Position numbers and translations under genes: made by a program. 64,000 nucleotides of DNA from Rhizobium sp. Root482 (GTDB taxonomy: Bacteria > Pseudomonadota > Alphaproteobacteria > Rhizobiales > Rhizobiaceae): assembly GCF_001426565.1 (NCBI RefSeq), contig NZ_LMFA01000021.1, positions 266,457-330,456 on the forward strand. Direction: 5' to 3'. The notes beneath the pieces were generated by a model. The model searched no databases, was not told the origin of the DNA, and worked only from the letters and a program-made list of their open reading frames with translations. Shown in pieces: positions 9,137-17,853 of this stretch (position 1 is the stretch's first letter; the number at the start of each line of letters is the position of its first letter).

Positions 9137-10330
9137 ATGACAGGCGAGGTCAAAATCCGTATCGAAACGTCCTTCCGGGATATTTCGAAGGAACACTGGG
9201 GCCGCTTGGGCGGGACTGCCAAGGGCCAGCCCGGCGGGCTCTACAATCCCTTCATCTCGCATGCCTATCTGTCCGCGCTGGAGGAGTCCGGTTCGGCAAC
9301 CGCCGAGACGGGCTGGCTCGGCCAGCATCTCCTGATGGAGGACGGTGACGGCGGTCTTGCCGGCGGGCTTATCTCCTACCTGAAGAACCACAGCCAGGGT
9401 GAATATGTCTTCGACCACGGCTGGGCCGACGCGCTCGAGCGGGCCGGTGGGAACTATTACCCGAAACTGCAGTCTTCGGTGCCGTTCACCCCGGCGACCG
9501 GGCCAAGATTGCTGAGTGCCATCGGGGCCGATCAAACCATGGTCCGCCATTCGCTCGCCGCCGGTCTCCAGGAACTGGCGCGGCGTCATGGCGTATCATC
9601 GGCGCATGTGACCTTCCTGCCGGAAGACGAAATTGCGACCTTCGAACAGGCCGGCTTCCTGCACCGGACCGACCAGCAGTTTCATTTTCTCAACCGCAGC
9701 TATGGCTCGCATGACGATTTCCTCGAGACTTTGGCCTCGCGCAAGCGCAAGGCGCTGAAGAAGGAGCGCCGGGCGGCCCTCGAAAACGGCATCACCATAG
9801 ACTGGCTGACGGGCAAGGACCTGACGGAAGACATCTGGGACCAGTTCTTCGCCTTCTACATGGATACCGGCAGCCGCAAATGGGGCCGGCCCTACCTCAC
9901 CCGCGCCTTCTATTCGCTGATCGGCGAGCGCATGGCCGACGATATCCTGCTGGTCATGGCCAGGCGAAATGGGCGCTATATCGCCGGCGCGATCAATTTC
10001 ATCGGTAGCGACGCGCTCTACGGCCGCCACTGGGGCGCGATCGAGGATCACCCCTTCCTGCATTTCGAGGTCTGCTACCATCAGGCCGTGGATTTCGCGA
10101 TCGCCAAGGGGTTGGACCGCGTGGAAGCCGGCGCCCAGGGCGAACACAAGCTGGCGCGTGGATATCTGCCGGTCACGACACACTCGGCCCATTACATCGC
10201 CCATCCCGGCCTGAAACGGGCCGTGGCCGATTATCTCGAGCGTGAGCGGCTGGAAGTTGAGCAGATCGGCGATATTCTCGCCGAGCACAGTCCTTTCCGC
10301 AAAGGCGAGCGCCAGGAGAGCGACGAATGA
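9137..10330 (+). CDS. FemAB-like / GNAT-fold N-acyltransferase (DUF482 family)
   Basis: This 397-residue protein belongs to the family annotated as peptidoglycan biosynthesis/recognition FemAB-like (PF04339). Conserved stretches include NPFISHAYLSALEESGSA near the N-terminus, YVFDHGWADA, and YYPKLQSSVPFTPATGPRLL. The C-terminal half has GRYIAGAINFIGSDALYGRHWGA and VEAGAQGEHKLARGYLP, typical of the GNAT-like acyl-CoA/tRNA-binding fold. Its real substrate is not established. It starts 3 bases after the glycerophosphodiesterase stop, so the two are probably co-transcribed. Confidence 0.8.
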   Translation: MTGEVKIRIETSFRDISKEHWGRLGGTAKGQPGGLYNPFISHAYLSALEESGSATAETGWLGQHLLMEDGDGGLAGGLISYLKNHSQGEYVFDHGWADALERAGGNYYPKLQSSVPFTPATGPRLLSAIGADQTMVRHSLAAGLQELARRHGVSSAHVTFLPEDEIATFEQAGFLHRTDQQFHFLNRSYGSHDDFLETLASRKRKALKKERRAALENGITIDWLTGKDLTEDIWDQFFAFYMDTGSRKWGRPYLTRAFYSLIGERMADDILLVMARRNGRYIAGAINFIGSDALYGRHWGAIEDHPFLHFEVCYHQAVDFAIAKGLDRVEAGAQGEHKLARGYLPVTTHSAHYIAHPGLKRAVADYLERERLEVEQIGDILAEHSPFRKGERQESDE

Positions 10331-10364
10331 GCCCCAAGAGCTATTTTCCGGAGGACAGAGCGAG

Positions 10365-10796
10365 ATGAACACCGCGATCTATGACAGCAACAATATTTTC
10401 GGCAAGATCCTGCGCGGCGAAATTCCCGCCCACAAGGTCCATGAGGACGACGACACGCTCGCCTTCATGGATGTGATGCCGCAGGCGCAAGGCCATGTCC
10501 TGGTCATTCCGAAAGCCGCTTCCCGCAATCTTCTCGATGCCGACCCGGCTGTTCTTGGCCACCTGATCGGCGTCGTCCAGAAAATCGCGGTTGCGGCGAA
10601 GGCGGCTTTCGAGGCGGATGGGGTGACGGTGATGCAGTTCAACGAAGCGCCCGCCGGCCAGTCGGTGTTCCATCTTCACTTCCATGTTCTCCCCCGGCAC
10701 GAGGGCATCGCGCTCAAACCCCATTCGGGCAAGATGGAAGACGGTGAAATCCTTGCGGCAAATGCTGAAAAGCTGAGGCGTGCGCTCGCCGGCTGA
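10365..10796 (+). CDS. HIT family protein (histidine-triad nucleotide hydrolase)
   Basis: This 143-residue protein carries the histidine triad HLHFHVLP at about residues 98-105, the active site of purine-nucleotide phosphoramidases and related hydrolases. The N-terminus FGKILRGEIPAHKVHEDD is typical of the HinT branch. Start at the ATG at 10365, which has GGAGGA about 10 bases upstream; the open frame extends into the preceding gene without conservation. The gene ends 12 bases before the stop of the convergent azlD. Confidence 0.9.
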   Translation: MNTAIYDSNNIFGKILRGEIPAHKVHEDDDTLAFMDVMPQAQGHVLVIPKAASRNLLDADPAVLGHLIGVVQKIAVAAKAAFEADGVTVMQFNEAPAGQSVFHLHFHVLPRHEGIALKPHSGKMEDGEILAANAEKLRRALAG

Positions 10797-10808
10797 CAGG
10801 CTCGTCGA

Positions 10809-11153
10809 TCAGAAACCGAGCGCGTAAAGCCCCGCCGCCAGAACGGCGACCGCCGTCGCGATGCCGATGACGGGTTTCTGGCGGCCGAGAAAGAAGGCCA
10901 ATCCTCCGACGACGACAGCGCCGATGCGCAGCCAGAGCGGCGATTGTTCAAGAACGCCTGTTGGAAAGAGGACCAGCCGCGCGATGACGCCGGCCACCAG
11001 CGCCGTCGCCACCGCCCTCACCCAGTTCAATAGCTCGGAGCCTTCCTTCAACCTATTTCCGGCCAATACGCCGAGCCAGCGCCAGAGATCGGTCGCCAGC
11101 CATCCGGCAATGACGATGAAGAGATAGGGCCACCAGGCCTCGAACGCGGTCAT
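10809..11153 (-). CDS. azlD: AzlD-type branched-chain amino acid exporter, small subunit
   Basis: This 114-residue membrane protein of the AzlD (PF05437) family has about four hydrophobic helices. With AzlC it forms a branched-chain amino-acid efflux pair (AzlCD / YgaZH type). It overlaps azlC by 4 bases (ATGA), indicating translational coupling. Key features are the RLVLFPTGVLEQSPLWLR segment and short hydrophilic loops. Confidence 0.85.
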   Translation of the reverse strand: MTAFEAWWPYLFIVIAGWLATDLWRWLGVLAGNRLKEGSELLNWVRAVATALVAGVIARLVLFPTGVLEQSPLWLRIGAVVVGGLAFFLGRQKPVIGIATAVAVLAAGLYALGF

Positions 11154-11887
11154 GCGTGCCGTCCCTTGCGCTGCCGCCAGTTGCGCTCGGCAAGCCAGGC
11201 AAGCGTGCCGCCGCCAAGACCGGCCGCCAGTATGTCGAATTCCGGCGCGAACCAGTAGACCACCGGCCCCGTGACGAGGCCGGCGGCCAGCGCGGCATAG
11301 ACCACCGGATGGCGGGCCGAGTTCCAGATCGAGGTGAGAAAATAAACCGGAGTCAGGAAGAACAGGCAGCCGGCGACAAGCGGCGGAAACTCGGCGACGA
11401 AATGGTACATCACGCCCACAAGCACCATATTGGTCGCGACGAGCGTGATGCCGAAGCCTGCAAAAAACGCGATCCGCCGCTCGCGCGGCACCGTCTGCAG
11501 CCGGTCCATGGCAAAGACCCAGGCGGTGATCGCCACGAAATGCGAGAGCGCTAGCAGCAGCCAGGTCGGGGTTTTAGCTGTGCGGATTTCCGGCACCAGT
11601 GCCGCCACCATCGGCATCAGGCGGATCGACGACAGCGTGACGGCAATGAAGGCGGTTGCCAGGTTGGCATTGCTGACGATGGAACTGACGAGAATGACCT
11701 TGGCCGGCAGCGCCCAGACGATGCCAGTCATGAACACGACCTCGGCCACGGGTATTCCGGCCTGGACAGTATAGGCACAGAAGCCGACGAAGGACAGCAT
11801 CAGGATGGCGGCGGGCAGGCTGAAAATGCCCCTCATGCCGGCCAGGAACCAGGCTCGCGTCGAACCGATCGTCTGGCCGTCGTTCAT
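11150..11887 (-). CDS. azlC: AzlC-type branched-chain amino acid exporter, large subunit
   Basis: This 245-residue membrane protein of the AzlC (PF03591) family has five to six hydrophobic segments. The family fingerprint is seen at SSIRLMPMVAALVPEIR after the second helix, preceded by ALPAKVILVSSIVSNANL. The start was set to the ATG at 11885-11887; a GTG one codon upstream is an alternative. It is followed by azlD with a 4-base overlap. The substrate is inferred from the family (valine/leucine/isoleucine or methionine efflux in characterised members). Confidence 0.85.
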   Translation of the reverse strand: MNDGQTIGSTRAWFLAGMRGIFSLPAAILMLSFVGFCAYTVQAGIPVAEVVFMTGIVWALPAKVILVSSIVSNANLATAFIAVTLSSIRLMPMVAALVPEIRTAKTPTWLLLALSHFVAITAWVFAMDRLQTVPRERRIAFFAGFGITLVATNMVLVGVMYHFVAEFPPLVAGCLFFLTPVYFLTSIWNSARHPVVYAALAAGLVTGPVVYWFAPEFDILAAGLGGGTLAWLAERNWRQRKGRHA

Positions 11888-11912
11888 CACATCATCCGCT
11901 GGTTCATGTCAC

Positions 11913-11947
11913 AAAAAAACAGTGCCGGGCCATTCCGCCCGGCACTG
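11913..11947 (-). terminator. Strong intrinsic terminator downstream of clpA
   Basis: CAGTGCCGGGC (11920-11930) and GCCCGGCACTG (11937-11947) are a perfect 11-bp inverted repeat with a 6-base loop. Read on the minus strand it ends in seven T residues (complement of the A run 11913-11919), a textbook Rho-independent terminator 20 bases after the clpA stop. Confidence 0.9.
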
Positions 11948-11966
11948 CGTATTTCTTTGACAGCGC

Positions 11967-14486
11967 CTATTTCTTGCGCGGCACCTTGGGAACCGTCCGC
12001 CCCTTGCGGGGCTCCGGTGCCGCGGCACCGGCCGGCTCGTCGCTTGCAGCCGATTTGGACGGCTTTTTCGCCTTGGCCTGGCTTTCGCGCTCGGCGCCAA
12101 CGGTTTCCATCTCTTTCGCCTTGGCCTTGGCCTTCGGCGGCTTCCTCACCGGTGTGACGACCTCCGCCTTCGGCTTGATCGGCACCGTCTCGGCCACATA
12201 ATCGAGCTGCAGGCCCTTCGCGCCGTCCGGCTTGTCGCCCACCGTCACCTTGACCACGCCGCCCTTCTTCAGCTTGCCGAAGAGGATTTCATCGGCCAGC
12301 GGCTTCTTGATGTTCTCCTGGATGACGCGCGCCAGTGGCCGCGCGCCCATCTTTTCGTCATAGCCCTTTTCGGCAAGCCAGGCGATCGCGTCCTGATGCA
12401 GGTCGAAGGTGACATTGCGTTCGGCAAGCTGCGTTTCAAGCTGCATGACGAATTTCTGCACGACCTGATGGATGACCGGCGTCGGCAGCGAGCCGAACGG
12501 GATCACCGCATCGAGGCGGTTGCGGAATTCCGGCGTGAACAGCCGGTTCAGCGCCTCGATATCCTCGCCTTCGCGCTTGGCCGAGCCGAAGCCTATGGCG
12601 GCCTTGGCCATGTCGGAGGCACCGGCATTGGTGGTCATGATCAGAATGACATTGCGGAAATCGACCTTCTTGCCGTTGTGATCGGTCAGCGAGCCGTGAT
12701 CCATGACCTGCAGCAGGATGTTGAACAGATCGGGATGCGCCTTCTCGATCTCGTCCAGCAACAGCACGGAATGTGGGTGCTGGTCGATCCCATCCGTCAA
12801 CAGCCCGCCCTGGTCGAAGCCGACATAGCCGGGAGGTGCTCCGAGCAGGCGCGAGACCGTATGGCGCTCCATATATTCCGACATATCGAAGCGCAGGAGT
12901 TCCACGCCGAGCGAGGCGGCGAGTTGCTTGGCAACCTCGGTCTTGCCGACGCCGGTCGGGCCGGAGAAGACATAGGAACCGATCGGCTTGTTCGGCTCGC
13001 GCAGGCCAGCCCGCGCCAGCTTGATCGCCGAAGCAAGCGCCTCGATCGCCAGATCCTGGCCATAGACGACCGAGCGCAACTCCTTTTCCAGGTTGGCGAG
13101 AACGGCCTCGTCGTCCTTGGACACGGTTTTCGGCGGGATGCGGGCCATCGTCGCGATCGTTGCTTCGATTTCCTTCTCGGTGATCAGCTTGCGGCGCTTG
13201 TTGGCCGGCAGCAGCATCTGAGCGGCACCGGTCTCGTCGATCACGTCGATCGCCTTGTCAGGCAGCTTGCGGTCATTGATGTAACGTGCCGAAAGCTCGA
13301 CCGCCGACTTGATGGCGTCGTTCGAGTATTTCAGCTTGTGATAGTCTTCGAAATAGGGCTTCAGCCCCTTCATGATGGCGATGGCATCATTGATCGTCGG
13401 CTCGTTGACGTCGATCTTCTGGAAGCGACGGACGAGCGCCCGGTCCTTTTCGAAGAACTGGCGGTATTCCTTGTAGGTGGTCGAGCCGATGCAGCGGATC
13501 GCACCGGAAGACAAGGCCGGCTTCAGGAGATTGGACGCGTCCATGGCGCCGCCGGAGGTCGCACCGGCGCCGATCACCGTATGGATCTCGTCGATAAACA
13601 GCACGGCGCCCGGATATTCCTCGAGTTCCTTGACGACCTGCTTCAGGCGCTCCTCGAAATCGCCGCGATAGCGGGTGCCGGCCAGCAGCGTGCCCATGTC
13701 GAGCGAGAAGATCGTCGCGTCCTGCAGTGCCTCGGGCACCTTCTTCTCGACGATGCGCTTGGCGAGCCCCTCGGCGATCGCCGTCTTGCCGACGCCGGGA
13801 TCACCCACATAGAGCGGATTGTTCTTAGAGCGGCGGCAAAGAATCTGGATGGTGCGATTGACCTCGGCGTGGCGGCCGATCAGCGGATCGATCTTGCCGA
13901 CCTTGGCCTTCTCGTTCAGGTTCACGCAATAGGCGGTAAGCGCATCCTGCGGCTTCTTCGGGCTGCTCTCGTCCTGTTCGCGCGAGGCCTTCTGGTCGGA
14001 ATCCGGCTCGTCGGCGCCACGTGGCGGCCGCGCTTCGGAAACGCCGGGGCGCTTGCCGATGCCGTGCGAAATGAAATTAACCGCATCGTAGCGGGTCATC
14101 TCCTGCTCCTGCAGGAAATAGGCGGCATGGCTCTCGCGCTCGGCGAAGATCGCCACAAGCACATTCGCCCCCGTCACCTCTTCGCGGCCGGACGACTGGA
14201 CATGGATCACCGCGCGCTGGATGACGCGCTGGAAGCCCGCCGTCGGCTTGGAATCCTCGTCATAGCCGGTCACCAGATTGCCGAGTTCGTTGTCGACATA
14301 ATCCGATACCGTCTTGCGCAGGCTATCGAGATTGACGTTGCAGGCACCCATGACCGCAGCCGCATCGGCATCGTCGATCAACGCCAGCAACAGATGCTCG
14401 AGCGTCGCATATTCGTGATGCCGTTCATTGGCCAGCGTCAGAGCCTGGTGCAGTGCCTTTTCAAGGCTCGTCGAAAATGTTGGCAC
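11967..14486 (-). CDS. clpA: ClpA, ATP-dependent Clp protease unfoldase subunit
   Basis: This 839-residue AAA+ unfoldase feeds substrates into ClpP. In order it has the double Clp-N repeat (1-150), D1 with Walker A GDPGVGKT (228-235) and Walker B VLFIDE (295-300), and D2 with Walker A GPTGVGKT (509-516) and Walker B LLLDE. An IGF tripeptide (631-633) sits where the IGL ClpP-docking loop is expected. The last 70 residues are a Lys/Ala/Pro-rich tail longer than in E. coli ClpA. The start codon is GTG (14484-14486) with AGGAA upstream. It lies 9 bases after clpS on the same strand, the usual pairing. Confidence 0.97.
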   Translation of the reverse strand: MPTFSTSLEKALHQALTLANERHHEYATLEHLLLALIDDADAAAVMGACNVNLDSLRKTVSDYVDNELGNLVTGYDEDSKPTAGFQRVIQRAVIHVQSSGREEVTGANVLVAIFAERESHAAYFLQEQEMTRYDAVNFISHGIGKRPGVSEARPPRGADEPDSDQKASREQDESSPKKPQDALTAYCVNLNEKAKVGKIDPLIGRHAEVNRTIQILCRRSKNNPLYVGDPGVGKTAIAEGLAKRIVEKKVPEALQDATIFSLDMGTLLAGTRYRGDFEERLKQVVKELEEYPGAVLFIDEIHTVIGAGATSGGAMDASNLLKPALSSGAIRCIGSTTYKEYRQFFEKDRALVRRFQKIDVNEPTINDAIAIMKGLKPYFEDYHKLKYSNDAIKSAVELSARYINDRKLPDKAIDVIDETGAAQMLLPANKRRKLITEKEIEATIATMARIPPKTVSKDDEAVLANLEKELRSVVYGQDLAIEALASAIKLARAGLREPNKPIGSYVFSGPTGVGKTEVAKQLAASLGVELLRFDMSEYMERHTVSRLLGAPPGYVGFDQGGLLTDGIDQHPHSVLLLDEIEKAHPDLFNILLQVMDHGSLTDHNGKKVDFRNVILIMTTNAGASDMAKAAIGFGSAKREGEDIEALNRLFTPEFRNRLDAVIPFGSLPTPVIHQVVQKFVMQLETQLAERNVTFDLHQDAIAWLAEKGYDEKMGARPLARVIQENIKKPLADEILFGKLKKGGVVKVTVGDKPDGAKGLQLDYVAETVPIKPKAEVVTPVRKPPKAKAKAKEMETVGAERESQAKAKKPSKSAASDEPAGAAAPEPRKGRTVPKVPRKK

Positions 14487-14495
14487 GTCAGTTCC

Positions 14496-14849
14496 TCATT
14501 TCTTTTCCATGACGCATTGCAGCGGATGCTGGTGCTGGCGCGCAAAATCCATCACCTGCGTCACTTTGGTTTCGGCAACTTCGTAGGTGAAAACGCCGCA
14601 TTCACCCACGCCGTGATTGTGAACGTGCAGCATGATCAAGGTTGCCGCCTCGCGATCCTTCTGGAAAAACCGCTCCAGCACATGGATCACGAATTCCATC
14701 GGCGTATAATCGTCATTCAGAAGCAATACGCGGTACAGGCTCGGCTTCTTCGTCTTCGGTTTCGTACGGGTAATGACGGAGGTGCCGCGATTGGCACTGC
14801 CCCCATCCCCGTCGCTGTCGTCTTGCATCCGGATCGGCATGGCGATCAT
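14496..14849 (-). CDS. clpS: ClpS, ClpA adaptor for N-end-rule substrates
   Basis: This 117-residue adaptor docks on the ClpA N-domain and delivers proteins with destabilising N-terminal residues. After a flexible hydrophilic N-terminus, the core [20 protein letters not shown] contains the conserved ND-D-YT-ME motif of the substrate pocket. Also conserved are [20 protein letters not shown] and the C-terminal HPLQCVMEK. It is directly upstream of clpA. Rhizobia often carry a second clpS copy elsewhere. Confidence 0.96.
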   Translation of the reverse strand: MIAMPIRMQDDSDGDGGSANRGTSVITRTKPKTKKPSLYRVLLLNDDYTPMEFVIHVLERFFQKDREAATLIMLHVHNHGVGECGVFTYEVAETKVTQVMDFARQHQHPLQCVMEKK

Positions 14850-15037
14850 TCTACTTCATTCCCTTGTCCAGCCGCAAATCCCCGGAAGATCTCGCGGCCC
14901 GTTCGTAACATAATCTAGTGGTTCTTTTTCGGATTTTAAGGCTGTTCGCCGGCACTGCAATCACATTTGCATCATAAGCCGGGGGATTGACAGACTTTCC
15001 CGGCCTGTTCGCTCCTCATCCTGCCGGCGCGCAACGA

Positions 15038-15070
15038 AAAAACCGGCCGCGCAGGGCACGGCCGGTTTTT
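15038..15070 (-). terminator. Terminator downstream of the phasin gene (bidirectional shape)
   Basis: AAAAACCGGCCG (15038-15049) and CGGCCGGTTTTT (15059-15070) form a perfect 12-bp inverted repeat with a 9-base loop, with T/A runs on both sides. It is 25 bases after the phasin stop, read on the minus strand. Confidence 0.85.
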
Positions 15071-15095
15071 AAGGAAGGATTCCAGTCGGGGGCCG

Positions 15096-15449
15096 TTAGG
15101 CCGCAACGGCGGCCTTGGCGGATGCCGGCGTCTTCGCAGCCGGCGCTTCATAGGGCTTGTAGCTGTTCTTGGCGAGGTCGGCATACATTTCGCCGATCTT
15201 CGTGGCTTCGGCGACATAGCCTTCATAGGCCGACTTGACGAAGCCGGTCTGCAGCTCGACCGCCGCCTCGACGCTCCTGACGCTGCTGATCTTCTCGATA
15301 TGGGCAACGCTGTCCTCGAAGGACTTCTTCGAATAATCGGCGGCTTCCGTGGCGATCGCCTGGAAAGCAGTCGCCAGCGATGCGTAGCTCTTCAGCATCG
15401 TATCCATCGTTTCCTTGCTCTTCCGGTTCGCATCTTCGAAATTGAACAT
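15096..15449 (-). CDS. Phasin family protein (PHB granule-associated)
   Basis: This 117-residue helical protein resembles phasins of the Phasin_2 family, which coat polyhydroxybutyrate granules in the cytoplasm. It begins MFNFEDANRKSKETMDTMLK and continues with amphipathic helices containing YSKKSFEDSVAHIEKI and KSAYEGYVAEATKIGEMYADLAK. It ends in an Ala/Pro/Lys-rich tail, a common phasin feature. It has a strong terminator downstream and a TGC/GCA operator-like repeat in its upstream region, which supports a role in the PHB cycle. No PHB synthase gene is in the window. Confidence 0.85.
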   Translation of the reverse strand: MFNFEDANRKSKETMDTMLKSYASLATAFQAIATEAADYSKKSFEDSVAHIEKISSVRSVEAAVELQTGFVKSAYEGYVAEATKIGEMYADLAKNSYKPYEAPAAKTPASAKAAVAA

Positions 15450-15489
15450 TCGATTGCTCCTTTGTGACAGCGGTAGGATCCATGCTTAT

Positions 15490-15529
15490 GTGCAATGCAC
15501 AATAAAGTCAATATTAGCGTGCATTGCAA
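15490..15529. promoter_or_regulatory. Likely PhaR (AniA) operator upstream of the phasin gene
   Basis: GTGCAATGCAC (15490-15500) and GTGCATTGCAA (15519-15529) form a near-perfect inverted pair 41-80 bases upstream of the phasin ATG. Each half is itself a TGC-N3-GCA element. The left half, TGCAATGCACAA, fits the TGC-rich motif I recall for rhizobial PhaR (TGCRNYGCASMA). PhaR represses phasin genes until PHB accumulates; the assignment here is by motif and context. Confidence 0.6.
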
Positions 15530-15598
15530 TAATCACCGCTGTCGTGACAGGCTGATGAAACGGCGGCCGAAATCCGCGTATTCTCGACCGAGACCAAT

Positions 15599-15627
15599 AA
15601 AAAACCCGGCCTTCCAATGAAGCCGGG
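15599..15627 (-). terminator. Terminator downstream of the DUF3126 gene
   Basis: CCCGGC (15605-15610) and GCCGGG (15622-15627), extended inward by TTC/GAA around a one-base bulge, form a stem with a 4-base loop. On the minus strand it is followed by TTTTTTATT. It lies 33 bases after the DUF3126 stop. Confidence 0.75.
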
Positions 15628-15659
15628 CTCGGTTTTTCGAACGCGAATGCGCCGTGATC

Positions 15660-15863
15660 CTAGAGATCGATGTCCAGGATGGCCATCGAGAAACTATAGG
15701 ACAGTTCGCCGTCTTCCTCGTCGCGGAAAACGACGCCCAGGAACTCGTCGCCCAGATAGACCTCGGCAGATTCATCCTTTTTCGGGCGGGCCTTGATGAC
15801 CATCGACTGGTTGAAGGTGCGCTTGAAATAGGCTTCGAGCTTTTTGATTTCTTCGGGTTTCAA
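15660..15863 (-). CDS. DUF3126 family small protein (TTG start)
   Basis: This 67-residue protein begins KPEEIKKLEAYFKRTFNQ and ends SMAILDIDL, which I recognise as the short DUF3126 family widely conserved in Rhizobiales; its function is unknown. The only sensible start is a TTG at 15861-15863 with GGAG eight bases upstream; there is no ATG near, and the open frame extends upstream with no conserved sequence. The protein is acidic and soluble, with a beta-rich second half (AEVYLGDEFLGVVFRDEEDG). It lies downstream of cysE and has its own terminator. Confidence 0.8.
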   Translation of the reverse strand: MKPEEIKKLEAYFKRTFNQSMVIKARPKKDESAEVYLGDEFLGVVFRDEEDGELSYSFSMAILDIDL

Positions 15864-15954
15864 GTCACTTCTCCATGGCGGTTTTGATTTGCGCCGCTTC
15901 TCGCACGGGGCCGCGACAGGTGTAAACCCCTGCCTTCCGACAAAACCCGGTGGA

Positions 15955-16782
15955 TCAGATTTCGAAGGAAACGAGCGTCTGGTCCATCGATCGCGACGGT
16001 TCCGAACAGCCGGCTTCGCCGACCACGCGGGCGGGAACCCCGGCGACCGTGGTCTTCGGTGGAACCTCCTTGAGCACCACCGAGCCCGCCGCAATCCGCG
16101 AGCAATGGCCGATATGGATGTTACCGAGGATTTTTGCGCCGGCGCCGATCAAGACGCCATTGCCGATCTTCGGATGGCGGTCGCTGCCTTCCTTGCCGGT
16201 GCCTCCAAGCGTGACGCCGTGCAGGATGGAGACATTGTCGCCAATCACGGCGGTCTCGCCGACCACCAGCCCGGTGGCATGATCGAGGAATATGCCCTTG
16301 CCGATCCGCGCCGCCGGATTGATATCCGTCTGGAAAACCGACGACGAGCGGCTTTGCAGGTAAAGGGCAAAGTCCCGGCGCCCCCGCTCGATCAGCCAGT
16401 GCGCCAAGCGGTGCGTCTGGATGGCGTGAAAGCCCTTGAAATAGAGGATCGCTTCGAGGAACCGCGTGCAGGCGGGATCGCGATCGTAGACCGCCTGGAT
16501 ATCGACGCGAAGGATGGCGCCCCATTCCGGCCAGTCGTCGAGCATCTCGGCAAAGGTCTGGCGCAGCAGGTTGGCCTGCAGGTCGGGATGGTCGAGCCGT
16601 TCGCAGATCCGGTAGATGACGCTGTCTTCGAGCGAACGCTGGTTGATGATCGTCGAATAGAGAAAGGCCGCGAGCAGAGGATCCGCCTGGGCGGCGGCGC
16701 GCGCCTCGTCTCGCAGACTGCCCCAGATCGGATCCATGATCTGCACGGTTTCGATCGGGCGTAAATCAGTCTTTGCGACCAT
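15955..16782 (-). CDS. cysE: Serine O-acetyltransferase
   Basis: This 275-residue hexameric enzyme acetylates serine with acetyl-CoA, the first step of cysteine synthesis. The N-terminal helical SATase domain (VYDRDPACTRFLEAILYFKGF) is followed by the left-handed beta-helix of hexapeptide repeats: INPAARIGKGIFLDHATGLVVG with the catalytic DH, GETAVIGDNVSILHGVTLGG, and IGNGVLIGAGAKILGNIHIG. It is normally feedback-inhibited by cysteine at the C-terminal tail. It begins at the ATG at 16780-16782. Confidence 0.97.
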   Translation of the reverse strand: MVAKTDLRPIETVQIMDPIWGSLRDEARAAAQADPLLAAFLYSTIINQRSLEDSVIYRICERLDHPDLQANLLRQTFAEMLDDWPEWGAILRVDIQAVYDRDPACTRFLEAILYFKGFHAIQTHRLAHWLIERGRRDFALYLQSRSSSVFQTDINPAARIGKGIFLDHATGLVVGETAVIGDNVSILHGVTLGGTGKEGSDRHPKIGNGVLIGAGAKILGNIHIGHCSRIAAGSVVLKEVPPKTTVAGVPARVVGEAGCSEPSRSMDQTLVSFEI

Positions 16783-16892
16783 CGCCGCTCTCCTTCGTGG
16801 TCCGTCTGGCCATCAGATATAGGCCAATTCGCGCTGGATATAAATGGTTCGCTTGAAATTGCCGTCATGCGGCCGATCTCGGGGACGGAGGG

Positions 16893-17678
16893 TCAGGCTT
16901 GCCCGACCTTTGCCAAAAACTCAAGCGCGGCCTTCTTGAAGACCCGGTCGCCGACCGCAAGCATATGGTCGCGGCCGGGAATATCGAGCGCCGTGGCATG
17001 GGGCATGAGGGCCGCCAGCTCCTGCGCCGAGCCGGCAATATCGTCCTTGGTGCCGACAGCGATGAGCGTCGGCACGGCGATCCGGCCGACCTCATCGGCG
17101 GAGAGCAGGTCCCTGGACGTCGAAATACAGGCGGCCAGCGCCTTGCGGTCGCTGCGGGTCTGCTCGGCGAAGGCACGGAACATCCGGCCTCTTTCATGGG
17201 TGACCATATCGAGCGACGGAGCGGTCAGTGCCTCGGCGATCGGGTCCCAGTCGCCAACCCCCGTCACCATGCCGATGCCCAGGCCGCCGAGGATCAGCGA
17301 CCGGACGCGCTGCGGATGGCCAAGCGCAAGGAAGGCCGAGACGCGCGCGCCCATGGAATAGCCCATGACGTGGGTGCGCGCGATCCCGAGATGATCAAGC
17401 AGGGCCGCCGCATCGCCGGCCATTGCCGGCGGATGGTAGACGGCGGGATCATGCGGCTTGTCACTCGCGCCGTGGCCGCGATTGTCGAGGGCGATCACCC
17501 GGTAGCCAGCCTCCCCCAATGTCTTTACCCAGCCAGGGGCAACCCAGTTGACCCTGGCACTGGAAGCAAAGCCGTGAATCAGCAGAATCGGATCGCCGGC
17601 GCGATCACCCTCGTCGAAATAGGCGATCGACAGGCCCTCATGGGAAAAGCTCGAAAAAGGCGGCGGGTTCAGATCCAT
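16893..17678 (-). CDS. Alpha/beta hydrolase
   Basis: This 261-residue alpha/beta-fold hydrolase has the oxyanion region LLIHGFASS, the DNRGHGASDKP strand-turn, and the nucleophile elbow GYSMG with the catalytic Ser near residue 105. The acid and His are in the C-terminal part (IPGRDHMLAVGD contains the His). Substrate cannot be told from sequence. I set the start at the ATG at 17676-17678 with AGGA upstream; the frame extends 23 codons further without conservation. It lies between cysE and the divergent zinc-finger gene. Confidence 0.85.
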   Translation of the reverse strand: MDLNPPPFSSFSHEGLSIAYFDEGDRAGDPILLIHGFASSARVNWVAPGWVKTLGEAGYRVIALDNRGHGASDKPHDPAVYHPPAMAGDAAALLDHLGIARTHVMGYSMGARVSAFLALGHPQRVRSLILGGLGIGMVTGVGDWDPIAEALTAPSLDMVTHERGRMFRAFAEQTRSDRKALAACISTSRDLLSADEVGRIAVPTLIAVGTKDDIAGSAQELAALMPHATALDIPGRDHMLAVGDRVFKKAALEFLAKVGQA

Positions 17679-17853
17679 TGGAAGCGTCCTGGTTTTTTCA
17701 GGCGAACCTACGACGCCCATCTGCCCGCGAAAACCCCGGTCAGCCAAAAAACCGGCGTCCGCGGCATCTTTGCTGCTACACTTTTGACGGAAAGCTTTCT
17801 ATGGTGCCGCCGAAATTCGACGATCCTTCCAGACGATGCAATTGGAGCACGAC

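Noticed and set aside
12396..14918. An 840-codon plus-strand open frame opposite clpA and clpS
   Set aside because: It is the antisense of two well-conserved genes; its predicted protein is Arg/Asp/His-rich without any recognisable motif, as expected from GC-rich codon usage on the other strand.
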